Positions 49,294 through 59,152 of a DNA stretch of 64,000 bases are shown here, piece after piece. The stretch's first letter is position 1. Each line of letters opens with the position of its first letter. Both the position numbers and the translations under genes were made by a program. A model generated the notes under the pieces. It ran no database searches. It saw only the letters and a program-made list of their open reading frames with translations, and had not been told where the DNA came from. Source of the DNA: Colwellia demingiae (GTDB taxonomy: Bacteria > Pseudomonadota > Gammaproteobacteria > Enterobacterales > Alteromonadaceae); assembly GCF_007954275.1 (NCBI RefSeq), contig NZ_VOLT01000002.1:1-64000 (forward strand), read 5' to 3'.

Positions 49294-50811
49294 ATGCGCC
49301 CTACACTACAGCTCCGTATTGGACAACACTTAACGATGACACCACAATTGCAACAAGCTATTAAGCTGTTGCAATTGTCTACGTTAGAGTTACAACAAGA
49401 AATTCAAGAAGTTTTAGAGAGCAACCCATTACTTGAGCTTGATGAAAAAGCTCAAAGTGACAGTTCAAGTGAACAAAATAATCTCGAAGAAGCCTTTTCA
49501 TCTAGTACCAATGAAGACAAATCGGACCAACCTGCGAGCGATGGTAGTGAAGAGCAGCAGGCAAGTATTGACGAAATCAGTACAACTGAGGCGATGGAAA
49601 AAAGTGATATACCAGAAGAACTCAATATCGATACTACTTGGGAAGAAAGCTACAGTGCAGGGGTATCAAATACCGGCGCAGTAAGTAGCCCTGCTGATGA
49701 CTATACCTATCAGGGTGAAACCACTGATTCCATTCAAGATCATTTATTATGGCAAATGGAATTAACCCCGTTCAGCGATACAGATAAAACCATCGCAATT
49801 GCTATTATTGAAGCAGTTGATGATGCAGGTTATTTAACCGTATCACCAGAAGATATATTAGATAGTGTTGGTACTGAAGGACTCGAGCTTGATGAAGTAG
49901 AAGCCGTGTTAAAGCGTATTAATATGTTTGATCCTATTGGTGTCGCCGCTCGCTCAATTCCTGATTGCTTACTTATTCAATTAAATCAATTTAGTGCCGA
50001 CACCCCTTATCTGAAAGAAAGTAAATTAATAATCAACGACCATATTGATTTGCTTGGTAATCGAGATTACCGGCAGTTAATGCGTAAAACCAAGTTAAAA
50101 GAAGATCAACTCCGCGAAGTAATGCGTTTAATTCAAAGCTTGAATCCTCGCCCTGGTGATGCAGTGATCAAAGGTAATGACCAGTATGTTATTCCTGATG
50201 TTTCTGTTGAGAAAAAAAATGGTCGTTGGGTGGTTGAATTAAATTCTGATACAGCGCCAAAACTATCTATCAATCAGCAATACGCAGCAATGTCTAAAAC
50301 AATGAAGTCATCAACTAATGATGGACAATTTATTAGATCTAACTTGCAGGAAGCTAAATGGTTCATAAAAAGTTTAGAGTCTCGCAATGACACTTTACTT
50401 AAAGTATCTAACTGCATTGTTCAACGTCAACAGGGCTTTTTAGAACACGGTGCAGAGGCCATGCGTCCTATGGTACTCAATGATATAGCTGAAGCTGTTG
50501 ATATGCACGAGTCCACCATTTCACGTGTTACAACGCAAAAATATATGCACACACCAAGAGGAATCTTCGAACTCAAGTACTTCTTCTCTAGTCATGTCAG
50601 TACAGAGAATGGTGGTGAATGTTCATCTACAGCAATTCGTTCTTTAATTAAAAAACTTATCTTAGCGGAAACACCTGCTAAACCGTTAAGTGATAGTAAA
50701 ATGGCTAACTTATTAGCTGAGCAGGGAATCAAAGTGGCACGACGTACAATCGCTAAATACCGAGAATCGTTAGCGATACCACCGTCAAATCAACGTAAGA
50801 GTTTACTTTAG
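49294..50811 (+). CDS. rpoN: RNA polymerase sigma-54 factor
   Basis: Sigma-54 directs enhancer-dependent transcription. 505 residues: N-terminal glutamine-rich activator-interacting region ([22 protein letters not shown]), an acidic linker (about 50-120), core-binding domain, helix-turn-helix and the RpoN box [12 protein letters not shown] near the C-terminus, which contacts the -24 element. Followed by hpf, ptsN, rapZ and npr in the standard order. Confidence 0.97.
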   Translation: MRPTLQLRIGQHLTMTPQLQQAIKLLQLSTLELQQEIQEVLESNPLLELDEKAQSDSSSEQNNLEEAFSSSTNEDKSDQPASDGSEEQQASIDEISTTEAMEKSDIPEELNIDTTWEESYSAGVSNTGAVSSPADDYTYQGETTDSIQDHLLWQMELTPFSDTDKTIAIAIIEAVDDAGYLTVSPEDILDSVGTEGLELDEVEAVLKRINMFDPIGVAARSIPDCLLIQLNQFSADTPYLKESKLIINDHIDLLGNRDYRQLMRKTKLKEDQLREVMRLIQSLNPRPGDAVIKGNDQYVIPDVSVEKKNGRWVVELNSDTAPKLSINQQYAAMSKTMKSSTNDGQFIRSNLQEAKWFIKSLESRNDTLLKVSNCIVQRQQGFLEHGAEAMRPMVLNDIAEAVDMHESTISRVTTQKYMHTPRGIFELKYFFSSHVSTENGGECSSTAIRSLIKKLILAETPAKPLSDSKMANLLAEQGIKVARRTIAKYRESLAIPPSNQRKSLL

Positions 50812-50837
50812 AAGACTACAATAAAAGGATCATGCTT

Positions 50838-51125
50838 ATGCAAATTAATCTTTCTGGACACCATGTTGAAGTAACCAGTTCATTACGCGAATATGTCGAT
50901 ACAAAATTTTCAAAATTAGAGCGACATTTTGATCACATTAATAATGTTCATGTTGTACTTACTGTAGAAAAGCTTAACCAAAAAGCTGAAGCTAATGTCC
51001 ATATGAATGGCAGTGAAGTATTTGCTTCTGCAGTCAACAGCGATATGTATGCCTCTATTGATACCTTAGTTGATAAACTCGATAGGCAGATCCTTAAGTA
51101 TAAAGCTAAGGTATCTCATCATTAA
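50838..51125 (+). CDS. hpf: Ribosome hibernation promoting factor
   Basis: A 95-residue short HPF that promotes 100S ribosome dimers in stationary phase. Sequence MQINLSGHHVEVTSSLREYVDTKFSKLERHF is typical. The ATG at 50838 is preferred over 50832 because AGGA (50826-50829) is eight bases upstream and the resulting length equals E. coli HPF. Confidence 0.94.
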   Translation: MQINLSGHHVEVTSSLREYVDTKFSKLERHFDHINNVHVVLTVEKLNQKAEANVHMNGSEVFASAVNSDMYASIDTLVDKLDRQILKYKAKVSHH

Positions 51126-51175
51126 GCTGAGTTAATCCGAAAGACCGCTTTAAAGTAATTAAAGCATATTAAAGC

Positions 51176-51214
51176 AGGCGTCCCGAGCTAAATGATTTAG
51201 CGTAAGTGGCGCCT
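51176..51214 (+). promoter_or_regulatory. Nested hairpin in the hpf-ptsN gap
   Basis: Inner arms GCTAAAT (51187-51193) and ATTTAGC (51195-51201) lie inside outer arms AGGCG (51176-51180) and CGCCT (51210-51214). It lies 13 bp before the ptsN start and may affect processing or translation between hpf and ptsN. Confidence 0.4.
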
Positions 51215-51227
51215 AATAACCATTAAC

Positions 51228-51686
51228 ATGATTATGCAATTATCCGAAATATTAACAACAAGCTGTACTAGTTGTGATGTAGCAGTAACCAGTAAAAAAC
51301 GCATTCTAGAAAGAATTTGTCAACTCGCTGCGATTCAAATAACTGATATAGAGCAAGATGAACTATTGGAGAGTTTACTCAATAGAGAAAAAATGGGTAG
51401 TACTGGTATAGGTAATGGTATTGCGATCCCTCATGGTCGATTGCCCAATACAAGTAAAGCGGTTGCAGTGTTAATAACAACCGAGAAAGCTATCGATTTT
51501 GATGCCATAGATAATAGAGATGTAGATATTTTTGTTGCCTTATTTGTGCCTGAAAATAGCTGCCAAGAACATTTAGATACGCTACAAAATATTGCTAAAT
51601 TATTTAGTGACAAAAAGATGATCAAGCAAGTTCGAAAATGCAATGATAATCAGGCACTCTATAACTTAATTCAACAAGCAAGCTAG
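51228..51686 (+). CDS. ptsN: Nitrogen-regulatory PTS enzyme IIA(Ntr)
   Basis: EIIANtr is phosphorylated by NPr and controls K+ transport and other targets rather than sugar uptake. 152 residues; phosphorylated histidine is His69 in GNGIAIPHGRL, as in the E. coli protein. Confidence 0.94.
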   Translation: MIMQLSEILTTSCTSCDVAVTSKKRILERICQLAAIQITDIEQDELLESLLNREKMGSTGIGNGIAIPHGRLPNTSKAVAVLITTEKAIDFDAIDNRDVDIFVALFVPENSCQEHLDTLQNIAKLFSDKKMIKQVRKCNDNQALYNLIQQAS

Positions 51687-51725
51687 CAATAGAAAAGTTG
51701 CCGCAAAGGATTCGGAATAGTATAA

Positions 51726-52580
51726 ATGAAATTAATCATTGTCAGTGGTCGCTCAGGATCAGGTAAATCAGTTGCACTAAGAGTTTTAGAAGATCTTGGT
51801 TATTATTGTGTAGACAATATCCCCATTAATCTTCTGCCAGCATTAACCCATACCGTTATCAATGACTATGAAAACGTAGCAGTAAGTCTTGATGTTCGAA
51901 ACTTACCTAAAGACCCAGAAGATATCCCCGAAATTATTGCTTATTTACCCAAAGCAGTAGATGTTAATACCTTGTTTTTAGACGCCGATGATAATGACTT
52001 AGTCAGACGATTCAGTGAAACACGCCGTTTACATCCTCTTATTAAAGAGAATATGCCGCTTGATCAGGCCATTGCTCTAGAAAAGTCATTACTCGAACCA
52101 ATATCAACTAACGCCGACTTATATATTAATACCAGTCAACTAACTCCTCACCAACTGGCTGATTTAGTCAGAGAGCGGATTTTAGGAAAAAAGACGGGCT
52201 CTATGGTATTAGTGTTTGAATCGTTTGGTTTTAAACACGGTATCCCTGTTGATGCTGATTATGTTTTTGACGCTAGATTTTTACCTAACCCATTTTGGGA
52301 AAAGTCACTTAAAGGTAAAACAGGTGTCGATTCAGAGGTAAAAGACTTCCTCGCGAGCCAAGCTATTGTGACTAAATTTATTTGGCAAATTAACAGCTTT
52401 ATGATGACTTGGTTACCACACCTAGAACGAAATAATCGAAGTTATGTCACTATAGCCATTGGTTGTACTGGTGGTAAGCATAGATCTGTTTATATCGCTG
52501 AAATGTTAGCTAAAAATTTCCGTAAAGAGCGTGAAGATATTCAAACACATCATAGAGATATTGAGATTAAATCTACTTAA
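51726..52580 (+). CDS. rapZ: RNase adapter protein RapZ
   Basis: RapZ binds the small RNA GlmZ and guides RNase E to it, linking amino-sugar synthesis to envelope demand. 284 residues, same as E. coli. Walker A GRSGSGKS (about 7-14), LDVRNLP, and the C-terminal GCTGGKHRSVYIAE motif of the sensing domain are present. Confidence 0.95.
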   Translation: MKLIIVSGRSGSGKSVALRVLEDLGYYCVDNIPINLLPALTHTVINDYENVAVSLDVRNLPKDPEDIPEIIAYLPKAVDVNTLFLDADDNDLVRRFSETRRLHPLIKENMPLDQAIALEKSLLEPISTNADLYINTSQLTPHQLADLVRERILGKKTGSMVLVFESFGFKHGIPVDADYVFDARFLPNPFWEKSLKGKTGVDSEVKDFLASQAIVTKFIWQINSFMMTWLPHLERNNRSYVTIAIGCTGGKHRSVYIAEMLAKNFRKEREDIQTHHRDIEIKST

Positions 52581-52595
52581 AAAGCGAGCACAATA

Positions 52596-52871
52596 GTGAA
52601 TGTTATATCTCAACAAGTGACCATTTGTAATAAACTGGGTTTACATGCTCGTGCCGCGACTAAATTAGCGCAATTAAGCCAAAAATTTGCTGCGAAAATT
52701 ACCCTCGAATTAGCCGGTAAAGAAGCCGACGCTAGTAGTATTATGGCGCTAATGCTATTAGCAGGCGGCCAAGGGAAAATGGTAAATATCACTGCACAAG
52801 GCGAAGACGCACAGTTGGCACTCGCTGAAATATGCCAACTAATTTCTGATAAGTTCGACGAAGCTGAATAA
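52596..52871 (+). CDS. npr: Phosphocarrier protein NPr
   Basis: HPr-like carrier of the nitrogen PTS that passes phosphate from EINtr to PtsN. 91 residues, GTG start; active-site His17 in LGLHARAATK. The regulatory serine region (DASSIMALMLLAGGQG) is present. Also called ptsO. Confidence 0.94.
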   Translation: MNVISQQVTICNKLGLHARAATKLAQLSQKFAAKITLELAGKEADASSIMALMLLAGGQGKMVNITAQGEDAQLALAEICQLISDKFDEAE

Positions 52872-52996
52872 CAAACCCTACATAAAAGCTCCCCTCATAA
52901 GATAAAAAAGCTGATAAAACCACTAAGTTACGATAAACTTAAGTCGACTTTCAGCTGTTTTCCAAAGAAAGCTGTTTTCATTTTCATCATTAAGCA

Positions 52997-53076
52997 ACCC
53001 TCCGTTTCGCGACTTTCTCAGCGATACACTCTTTAGAGGGTTTTCTGTGCACTATACATTACAGAAGCAGAGTCGC
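52997..53076 (+). promoter_or_regulatory. Structured leader candidate upstream of mgtE
   Basis: Two alternative pairings are visible. ACCCTC (52997-53002) can pair with GAGGGT (53036-53041), which is followed by a T-rich stretch. GCGACTTT (53009-53016) can pair with the complement at 53069-53076 directly ahead of the mgtE start, covering the likely ribosome-binding site. It does not match a known riboswitch that I can recognise. Confidence 0.3.
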
Positions 53077-53077
53077 T

Positions 53078-54436
53078 ATGCCAGAAGTATCAGAACAAAA
53101 GTATAACCAACAAAGATTACAACAAGTCAACGAAGCACTTGGCAGTGGTATGTTCGTCTATGTGCGTAAACTACTACAGCACATGCCTGCTTATGATTTA
53201 GCCCTTATTTTAGAGTCTTCTACTGCTAAAAGTCGCCCAGTGCTGTGGCAGCTTATTGATCCTGATTTCCACGGTGAAGTACTTGAGGAACTTAATGAAG
53301 AAGTTCGTAAAGGTATTCTTAAAAGCATGCGACCTGAAAAGCTCGCTGCTGTTGCCGAAGGCATGGACATTGATGATTTAGCTGAAGTTTTCCGTACCCT
53401 ACCAGACAGTATTTATAACGAAGTACTGAACTCGATGGACTCGCAAGACCGTAGTCGTGTCGAAACAGCATTATCTTATGAGGAAGATACTGCTGGCGGT
53501 ATGATGAATACCGATACTATCACCTTGCGTCCCGATGTAACGGTTGATGTAGTGTTACGGTACTTACGGCTTAAGGGTGACCTTCCTGACGCAACCGACT
53601 CCTTCTATGTTGTTGATCGTAACAATAAATTTATTGGTGCAGTATCACTAGCGGCAATAGTGACAGCTAAAGCAGAGGTCATTGTCTCTAGTTTGATCAA
53701 TGCTGAAGTTGAAGCGGTACAAGCAGAGTTAGGCGAGCAAGATGTTGCACAACTCTTTGAACGCCATGATTGGTTTTCTGCTCCCGTTGTTGATGAAGCA
53801 GGCCACTTACTCGGTCGTATTACCATTGATGATGTCATCGATATCATTCGTGAAAATGCAGAGCACTCCATGATGAGTATGGCTGGTTTAGATGATGAGG
53901 CAGATACCTTTGCTCCTGTTATTAAAAGTACAAAGCAGCGTTCATTATGGCTAGGTGTTAACCTTATTACCGCATTAATGGCGGTTGCCGTTACCAGTAT
54001 GTTTGAGGGTGTTTTTCAGCAATTAGCCATTTTGGCGGTGTTAAATTCTTTGGTCCCTAGTATGGGCGGCGTTGCCGGAAATCAAACCTTAACACTTGTT
54101 ATTCGTGGTATGGCGTTAGGTCATGTCGGTGACAGTAACGCTCGTGCACTACTCAGTAAAGAAGTGGCGATTGGTTTTTTAAATGGTATTATTTGGGCGA
54201 CGTTAATTGCTACTGTAGTCGCTATTTGGAAGCAGGACCTAATGCTTGGCGGCGTAATTGCATTCGCTATGCTGATGAACATGACTGCAGCCGGGCTTGC
54301 TGGTGTAAGTATTCCCTTGTTATTAAAACGCCTCAATATAGATCCTGCGCTAGCAGGCAGCGTTATTATTACCACGGTAACGGATGTTGTAGGTATTTTC
54401 GCATTTTTAGGAACCGCTACGTTATTCCTTACTTAG
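53078..54436 (+). CDS. mgtE: Magnesium transporter MgtE
   Basis: A 452-residue homodimeric Mg2+ channel. The N-terminal superhelical domain (~15-130), tandem CBS domains (~135-260; VVDRNNKFIGAVSL, VVDEAGHLLGRITIDDVIDII) and a five-helix membrane domain (~285-452; VPSMGGVAGNQTLTLVIRG) give the full MgtE layout. In known MgtE the N and CBS domains close the pore when Mg2+ is high. It follows the npr operon by 206 bp. Confidence 0.94.
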   Translation: MPEVSEQKYNQQRLQQVNEALGSGMFVYVRKLLQHMPAYDLALILESSTAKSRPVLWQLIDPDFHGEVLEELNEEVRKGILKSMRPEKLAAVAEGMDIDDLAEVFRTLPDSIYNEVLNSMDSQDRSRVETALSYEEDTAGGMMNTDTITLRPDVTVDVVLRYLRLKGDLPDATDSFYVVDRNNKFIGAVSLAAIVTAKAEVIVSSLINAEVEAVQAELGEQDVAQLFERHDWFSAPVVDEAGHLLGRITIDDVIDIIRENAEHSMMSMAGLDDEADTFAPVIKSTKQRSLWLGVNLITALMAVAVTSMFEGVFQQLAILAVLNSLVPSMGGVAGNQTLTLVIRGMALGHVGDSNARALLSKEVAIGFLNGIIWATLIATVVAIWKQDLMLGGVIAFAMLMNMTAAGLAGVSIPLLLKRLNIDPALAGSVIITTVTDVVGIFAFLGTATLFLT

Positions 54437-54501
54437 TACTTTTACCGAGTACTTATTACCTCGTACTATCTACCTAGTGATGGTTACCTAGTTTCATCAA
54501 C

Positions 54502-54542
54502 AAAAAAAGCGTCATCAATGACAAAATTGATAACGCTTTTTT
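54502..54542. terminator. Bidirectional terminator between mgtE and pmbA
   Basis: Arms AAAAAGCGTCATCAAT and ATTGATAACGCTTTTT pair with one mismatch around a 6-base loop, with T-runs in both directions. Suits two converging genes. Confidence 0.88.
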
Positions 54543-54569
54543 ATTAATGGATTCAGAATCAATTACTTT

Positions 54570-55931
54570 CTAATGTCCGGCGACTTGCATCTCATCAATC
54601 AAAATTGAGCCCGTACGGATACTACCGCGCATATCCACATCAGAGCCAACAGCAACAATGCCCTTGAACATCTGAGCTAAATTACCAGCGATGGTAATTT
54701 CACTTACAGGGTACGCTATTTCACCATTTTCTACCCAAAATCCCGCCGCGCCACGTGAGTAATCGCCATTAACAACATTTACTCCTTGCCCCATTAATTC
54801 AGTAACCAACAGACCTGTGCCTAAGGTTTTTAACATAGCGTCAAAACTACCATCATGTCCTTGGGCATCGACCAACCAGTTATGAATACCACCAGCATGA
54901 CCCGTTGTAGTTAATCCTAGTTTGCGAGCCGAGTAACTCGTTAACAAATAAGTTTGTAATGCTCCTTGGCTAATAATCTCGCGATCTTGCGTTAAGACAC
55001 CTTCACTATCAAATGCACTACTCGCTAGCGCCTTAGCAATATGGGGTCTTTCACTAATATTTAAAAACTTAGGAAAAACATCATTACCAATCGCATCAAG
55101 TAAAAAAGACGATTTACGGTATAAATTACCGCCACTAATTGCCGCTATAAAGTGTCCCCATATTGTATTGGCAATATCCGCTCTGAATAATACAGGTACT
55201 TTACCCGTTGGGATTGTTTGTGGTTTTAAGCGGGATAAAACTTCTTGTGAGGCTTGTAGACCAACGTTTTTAGCACTTTCAAGTAAAGAGAACTCTCGAC
55301 TAACTGTGTAGGCATAATCACGTTCCATATCGTCACCGTCACTCGCAATCATCACACAACTTAAGCTGTGGCGAGTACTTGGGTAACCCACTAACTGCCC
55401 ATGACTATTTCCATAAACCTTAAAACCGGCGAAGGTATCAAAGCTGGCGCCATCTGAATTACTAATTCGTGGATCAACAGCTAAGGCGCTTTCTTCACAT
55501 TCTTTGGCGAGCTCGATTGCCTCTTCAGTACTGATTTCATGTGGATGATATAAATCCAAATCGATGGGCTGCATTGCCAGAAGCGACTTATCGGCTAGAC
55601 CTGAACAATCATCTACCGAGGTATATTTAGCAATATTTACTGCTGCGGTAACCGTCTTAATCAATGCTTGCTCTGACAAGTCAGCCGTAGAAGCACTACC
55701 TTTGCGGCCTTCACGGTAAACAGTGATACCTAAACCACCATCATTAGTAAATTCAACATTTTCCACTTCACCCATGCGCGTACTGACACTTAAGCCTTGT
55801 TGACGGCTCATAGCAACTTCAGCACCGTCTGCGCCGAGTGATTTGGCGAGTTCAAGTACCGTGCTAACACGTGCTTTAACTTCACTGAGTTGTGTAGTAA
55901 TTGGATCATGCGATTTAGAGGCTTGGGTCAT
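54570..55931 (-). CDS. pmbA: Metalloprotease subunit TldE/PmbA
   Basis: PmbA (TldE) forms a heterodimer with TldD that trims microcin and antitoxin peptides. 453 residues (450 in E. coli), lacking the HExxH zinc motif, as expected of TldE. Motifs: GLGITVYREGRKGSAS, GHAGGIHNWLVD and NGDYSRGAAGFWVENGEI. Divergent from darP as in E. coli. Confidence 0.95.
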   Translation of the reverse strand: MTQASKSHDPITTQLSEVKARVSTVLELAKSLGADGAEVAMSRQQGLSVSTRMGEVENVEFTNDGGLGITVYREGRKGSASTADLSEQALIKTVTAAVNIAKYTSVDDCSGLADKSLLAMQPIDLDLYHPHEISTEEAIELAKECEESALAVDPRISNSDGASFDTFAGFKVYGNSHGQLVGYPSTRHSLSCVMIASDGDDMERDYAYTVSREFSLLESAKNVGLQASQEVLSRLKPQTIPTGKVPVLFRADIANTIWGHFIAAISGGNLYRKSSFLLDAIGNDVFPKFLNISERPHIAKALASSAFDSEGVLTQDREIISQGALQTYLLTSYSARKLGLTTTGHAGGIHNWLVDAQGHDGSFDAMLKTLGTGLLVTELMGQGVNVVNGDYSRGAAGFWVENGEIAYPVSEITIAGNLAQMFKGIVAVGSDVDMRGSIRTGSILIDEMQVAGH

Positions 55932-56155
55932 ATTGGTTTCTACTTTCTCTTTTCTTTTTAAGGAGTAATAAGGCTCAACAGCGACTTAGAATATAAGGAA
56001 CTGTTGAACACTTGAGATTATTTTTATTGTTTCTGCTTAGTACACACGACTCGTCGTAATTAAAGTACTCTCACTCGAACAAGGTTTGACCGCAAAAGAT
56101 CAACAGCCTCAATTAATTTAATGATATAATAAGGACAATTATAATTTATTTTAAC

Positions 56156-56698
56156 ATGGTATTAGACATTATTATGCCCCAGTCAGCCAACGATATCGAC
56201 GAATCTTCAGAAGAAATGGAAGAAGAGTTAAAAAGTAAAAGCGAAGTAAAGCGTGAAATGCATCAATTACAAGATTTCGCACAGAGCTTAATAGAAATGT
56301 CTAAGCATCAACGAAGTCGCTTACCTCTAAGTGAAGACATAAAAGATGCTATGATTTTAGCTGATAAAATCAGTAACAAACATGAAGCTTTACGTCGCCA
56401 CATTCGTCATACAGCTAGAATACTTTTGGAAACCGACCTTGAGCCCATTCACCGTGCTATTGAGGTTATGGCTAATAAACATCAGCAAGAAACAGCAAAG
56501 TTTGTTCGTTTAGAAGCGATTAGAGATGAATTGATTGATCAGGGAAATGATGCTGTTGAAGCCTTGATTACTGAATTTCCACAAATTGAGCGACAAAAAA
56601 TCAAGCAGTTGATTCGCCATGCAGCGAAAGAGAAAAAAGCTGAAAAATTAGGTAAGCATTATAAAAACCTTTTCACTTACCTAAAAGCGAATGCTTAA
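56156..56698 (+). CDS. darP: Ribosome-associated protein DarP (YjgA)
   Basis: DarP (formerly YjgA) is a 50S-subunit assembly factor. 180 residues, mostly helical and highly charged (SKSEVKREMHQLQDFAQSLIEMSKHQRSRLPLSEDIKDAM; QLIRHAAKEKKAEKLGKHYKNLFTYL), similar in length and pattern to E. coli YjgA. An alternative ATG at 56174 would remove six residues; AAGGA is rather far upstream of either. Confidence 0.9.
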   Translation: MVLDIIMPQSANDIDESSEEMEEELKSKSEVKREMHQLQDFAQSLIEMSKHQRSRLPLSEDIKDAMILADKISNKHEALRRHIRHTARILLETDLEPIHRAIEVMANKHQQETAKFVRLEAIRDELIDQGNDAVEALITEFPQIERQKIKQLIRHAAKEKKAEKLGKHYKNLFTYLKANA

Positions 56699-56719
56699 CT
56701 AAGTAAAGCAGTGAATATC

Positions 56720-56748
56720 AGCAAGCACTATTAATAATAGTGCTTGCT
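56720..56748. terminator. Perfect hairpin between darP and tldD
   Basis: AGCAAGCACTATT (56720-56732) and AATAGTGCTTGCT (56736-56748) pair over 13 bp with a 3-base loop. The T-tract is weak on both sides (aactttta on +), but the position between converging genes supports termination. Confidence 0.65.
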
Positions 56749-56785
56749 AACTTTTACCATTCAGTAATTTATTAATACTCGCTAA

Positions 56786-58231
56786 TTACTGCGTACCACC
56801 AATAGTCATTTCATCAACTTTAAGCGTAGGTTGACCAACACCAACCGGTATACTTTGACCATCTTTACCACATACACCAACACCGGCATCAAATTTCAGG
56901 TCATTACCGACCATACTGATCCGTTTCATCGCTTCAGGTCCATTACCGATTAAGGTAGCACCTTTTACCGGTGACGTTATTTTACCATCTTCAATTAAAT
57001 AGGCCTCTGAACTGGTAAACACAAACTTACCAGAAGTAATATCTACCTGCCCACCAGCAAAATTTGGTGCATAAATACCTTTTTTAACCGACTTAATAAT
57101 ATCCTCAGGACTAGACTCTCCTGCTAACATATAAGTATTAGTCATTCGTGGCATAGGTAAATGGGCATAAGATTCACGTCTACCGTTACCTGTTGGTTTC
57201 ACGCCCATTAAGCCGGCATTATGCTTATCTTGCATGTAGCCTTTTAAGATGCCCTTTTCGATTAACACATTATATTGCCCAGGCGTACCTTCATCATCAA
57301 TAGAGATTGAACCACGACGGTCGACCAACGTACCATCGTCAACAATAGTACAAAGCTCAGAAGTAACCTGTTGGCCAACTTTACCTGAGAATGCTGAAGA
57401 GCCTTTGCGGTTAAAGTCACCTTCTAAACCATGCCCTACCGCTTCATGCAGTAATACGCCTGGCCAACCTGCTCCTAATACTACAGGGTAAGTACCTGCT
57501 GGAGCTTCAATGGCGACTAAGTTAACTAAAGCCTGTCTAACAGATTCTTCAGCATAAGATAAGTAACGTGCTTTGTTATCTCCCGCTGCAACTTCAAAGA
57601 AGTAACTGTAATCAGTACGAGCACCGCCACCAGCACTTGCACGTTCACGCTTACCGTTTTCTTCAACTAAAACCGAGCAGTTTAAGCGAACTAATGGGCG
57701 GATATCTGTAGCAAATGTTCCATCGCTAGCACTCACTAAAATAGTTTCATATACCCCTGATATACTAGCTATAACCTGCTTAACACGGCTATCAACTTGG
57801 CGTGCATGTGCTTCAATCTGATGCAATAAATCAATTTTTTGCTCTTGTGTTAAACTGCCAAGTGGCTCAACTGACTGATAAACTTGAATGGGGGATTGAC
57901 GGCTAAACGCTTTAACGGTTGCACCAGTACCGCTATCAGCGATACCTTTTGCCGCATCTGCCGCCTGCTGAAGTGCTTCAGGGGTTATATCATCAGAATA
58001 CGCAAAGCCTGTTTTTTCACCTGAAATGGCTCTTACGCCAACACCACGTTCAATATTATATGACCCTTCTTTAACAATACCGTCTTCTAGAACCCAGGTC
58101 TCATGCTGACTCGCTTGAAAGTATAAATCAGCATAATCAACTTTTCTTCCCATCATACTTTTTAAAGTTTTCGATAACATTTCATCATCAATATGACTAT
58201 CACTTAATAAGGATTTCTCAACACTATTCAT
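56786..58231 (-). CDS. tldD: Metalloprotease TldD
   Basis: Catalytic partner of PmbA. 481 residues (E. coli 481) with the zinc motif [11 protein letters not shown] (HExxH) and the N-terminal [48 protein letters not shown] near the C-terminus is typical and distinguishes it from PmbA. Confidence 0.96.
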   Translation of the reverse strand: MNSVEKSLLSDSHIDDEMLSKTLKSMMGRKVDYADLYFQASQHETWVLEDGIVKEGSYNIERGVGVRAISGEKTGFAYSDDITPEALQQAADAAKGIADSGTGATVKAFSRQSPIQVYQSVEPLGSLTQEQKIDLLHQIEAHARQVDSRVKQVIASISGVYETILVSASDGTFATDIRPLVRLNCSVLVEENGKRERASAGGGARTDYSYFFEVAAGDNKARYLSYAEESVRQALVNLVAIEAPAGTYPVVLGAGWPGVLLHEAVGHGLEGDFNRKGSSAFSGKVGQQVTSELCTIVDDGTLVDRRGSISIDDEGTPGQYNVLIEKGILKGYMQDKHNAGLMGVKPTGNGRRESYAHLPMPRMTNTYMLAGESSPEDIIKSVKKGIYAPNFAGGQVDITSGKFVFTSSEAYLIEDGKITSPVKGATLIGNGPEAMKRISMVGNDLKFDAGVGVCGKDGQSIPVGVGQPTLKVDEMTIGGTQ

Positions 58232-58282
58232 TAGGTCTTAGCTCTACTTCTATGTTCTTTAATTATAATCAAATTGCAGCAA

Positions 58283-59152
58283 TTAACTACTCAGCGGCGA
58301 ATTCAAAGGCATGTTTTGACGTATCCGTGTTATTTCTTGTTTTTGGTAATCGACACTAATGTAACCTTCACCAATTTCGATACTATTTTCAATTTCGCCC
58401 CAAGGATTGATGATCATCGAATGACCCCAAGTTTCACGACCATTTTCATGAACGCCTTCTTGCCCTGCTGCAATAATATAGACCTGATTTTCAATAGCTC
58501 TTGCTTGCAATAATGTTTGCCAATGCGCTTTGCCAGTCACTCTGGTAAAAGCGCTGGGTACAGTAATAATATCAGCACCTGCAATCGATAGTTGCTGAAA
58601 TAAATTGGGGAATCTTAAATCGAAGCACACTGATAGTCCAATATTAGCAAATTCGGTATTAACCACGCTTATTTCTTTACCTGCTTGGGTATAACGAGAT
58701 TCACAATAACTCTTAGTGCTATCGCTAACATTAACATCAAATAAATGAATTTTATCGTATTGCCCTATCAATTCACCTTCGGGATTAAAAACACAACTGC
58801 TATTAGTAAATTTTGTCGAGGATGCAGCTAAAATAGGTATAGTGCCGGCAACTAAGTAAACTTTAAATTTCCTGGCAAGCTCTCCAAGTGCTACACAAAG
58901 GTTACTACCTTGTGGATAAACTTGTGAAGAGCCTAGTGCAGCATCTTTTGAGGAATCTATTGCCGATTCTCTTGCCAAATCCAATTGTTCACTGTCTTTA
59001 CTGCCAAAATACAAACAACACTCAGGTAGTACTATTAGATGTTGAGTATCCTCTTGGGTAGCAGTAATTTCAGCGAGTAGTTCAGCTATCTTAGCAAGGT
59101 TAGTTTCGACATTAGCCGCTGAGGATAACTGTATTGCACTCAATTTAACCAT
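58283..59152 (-). CDS. Carbon-nitrogen hydrolase (nitrilase superfamily, Nit1-like)
   Basis: A 289-residue amidase with the nitrilase triad Glu44 (LPECCLYFG), Lys134 (YDKIHLFDV) and Cys176 (LSVCFDLRFP). KIHLFDV and CFDLRFP are characteristic of the Nit1/YbeM branch, which hydrolyses deaminated glutathione. It overlaps the 3' end of yhdP by eight bases and sits between yhdP and tldD, a placement common in Alteromonadales. Substrate assignment is by family. Confidence 0.88.
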   Translation of the reverse strand: MVKLSAIQLSSAANVETNLAKIAELLAEITATQEDTQHLIVLPECCLYFGSKDSEQLDLARESAIDSSKDAALGSSQVYPQGSNLCVALGELARKFKVYLVAGTIPILAASSTKFTNSSCVFNPEGELIGQYDKIHLFDVNVSDSTKSYCESRYTQAGKEISVVNTEFANIGLSVCFDLRFPNLFQQLSIAGADIITVPSAFTRVTGKAHWQTLLQARAIENQVYIIAAGQEGVHENGRETWGHSMIINPWGEIENSIEIGEGYISVDYQKQEITRIRQNMPLNSPLSS

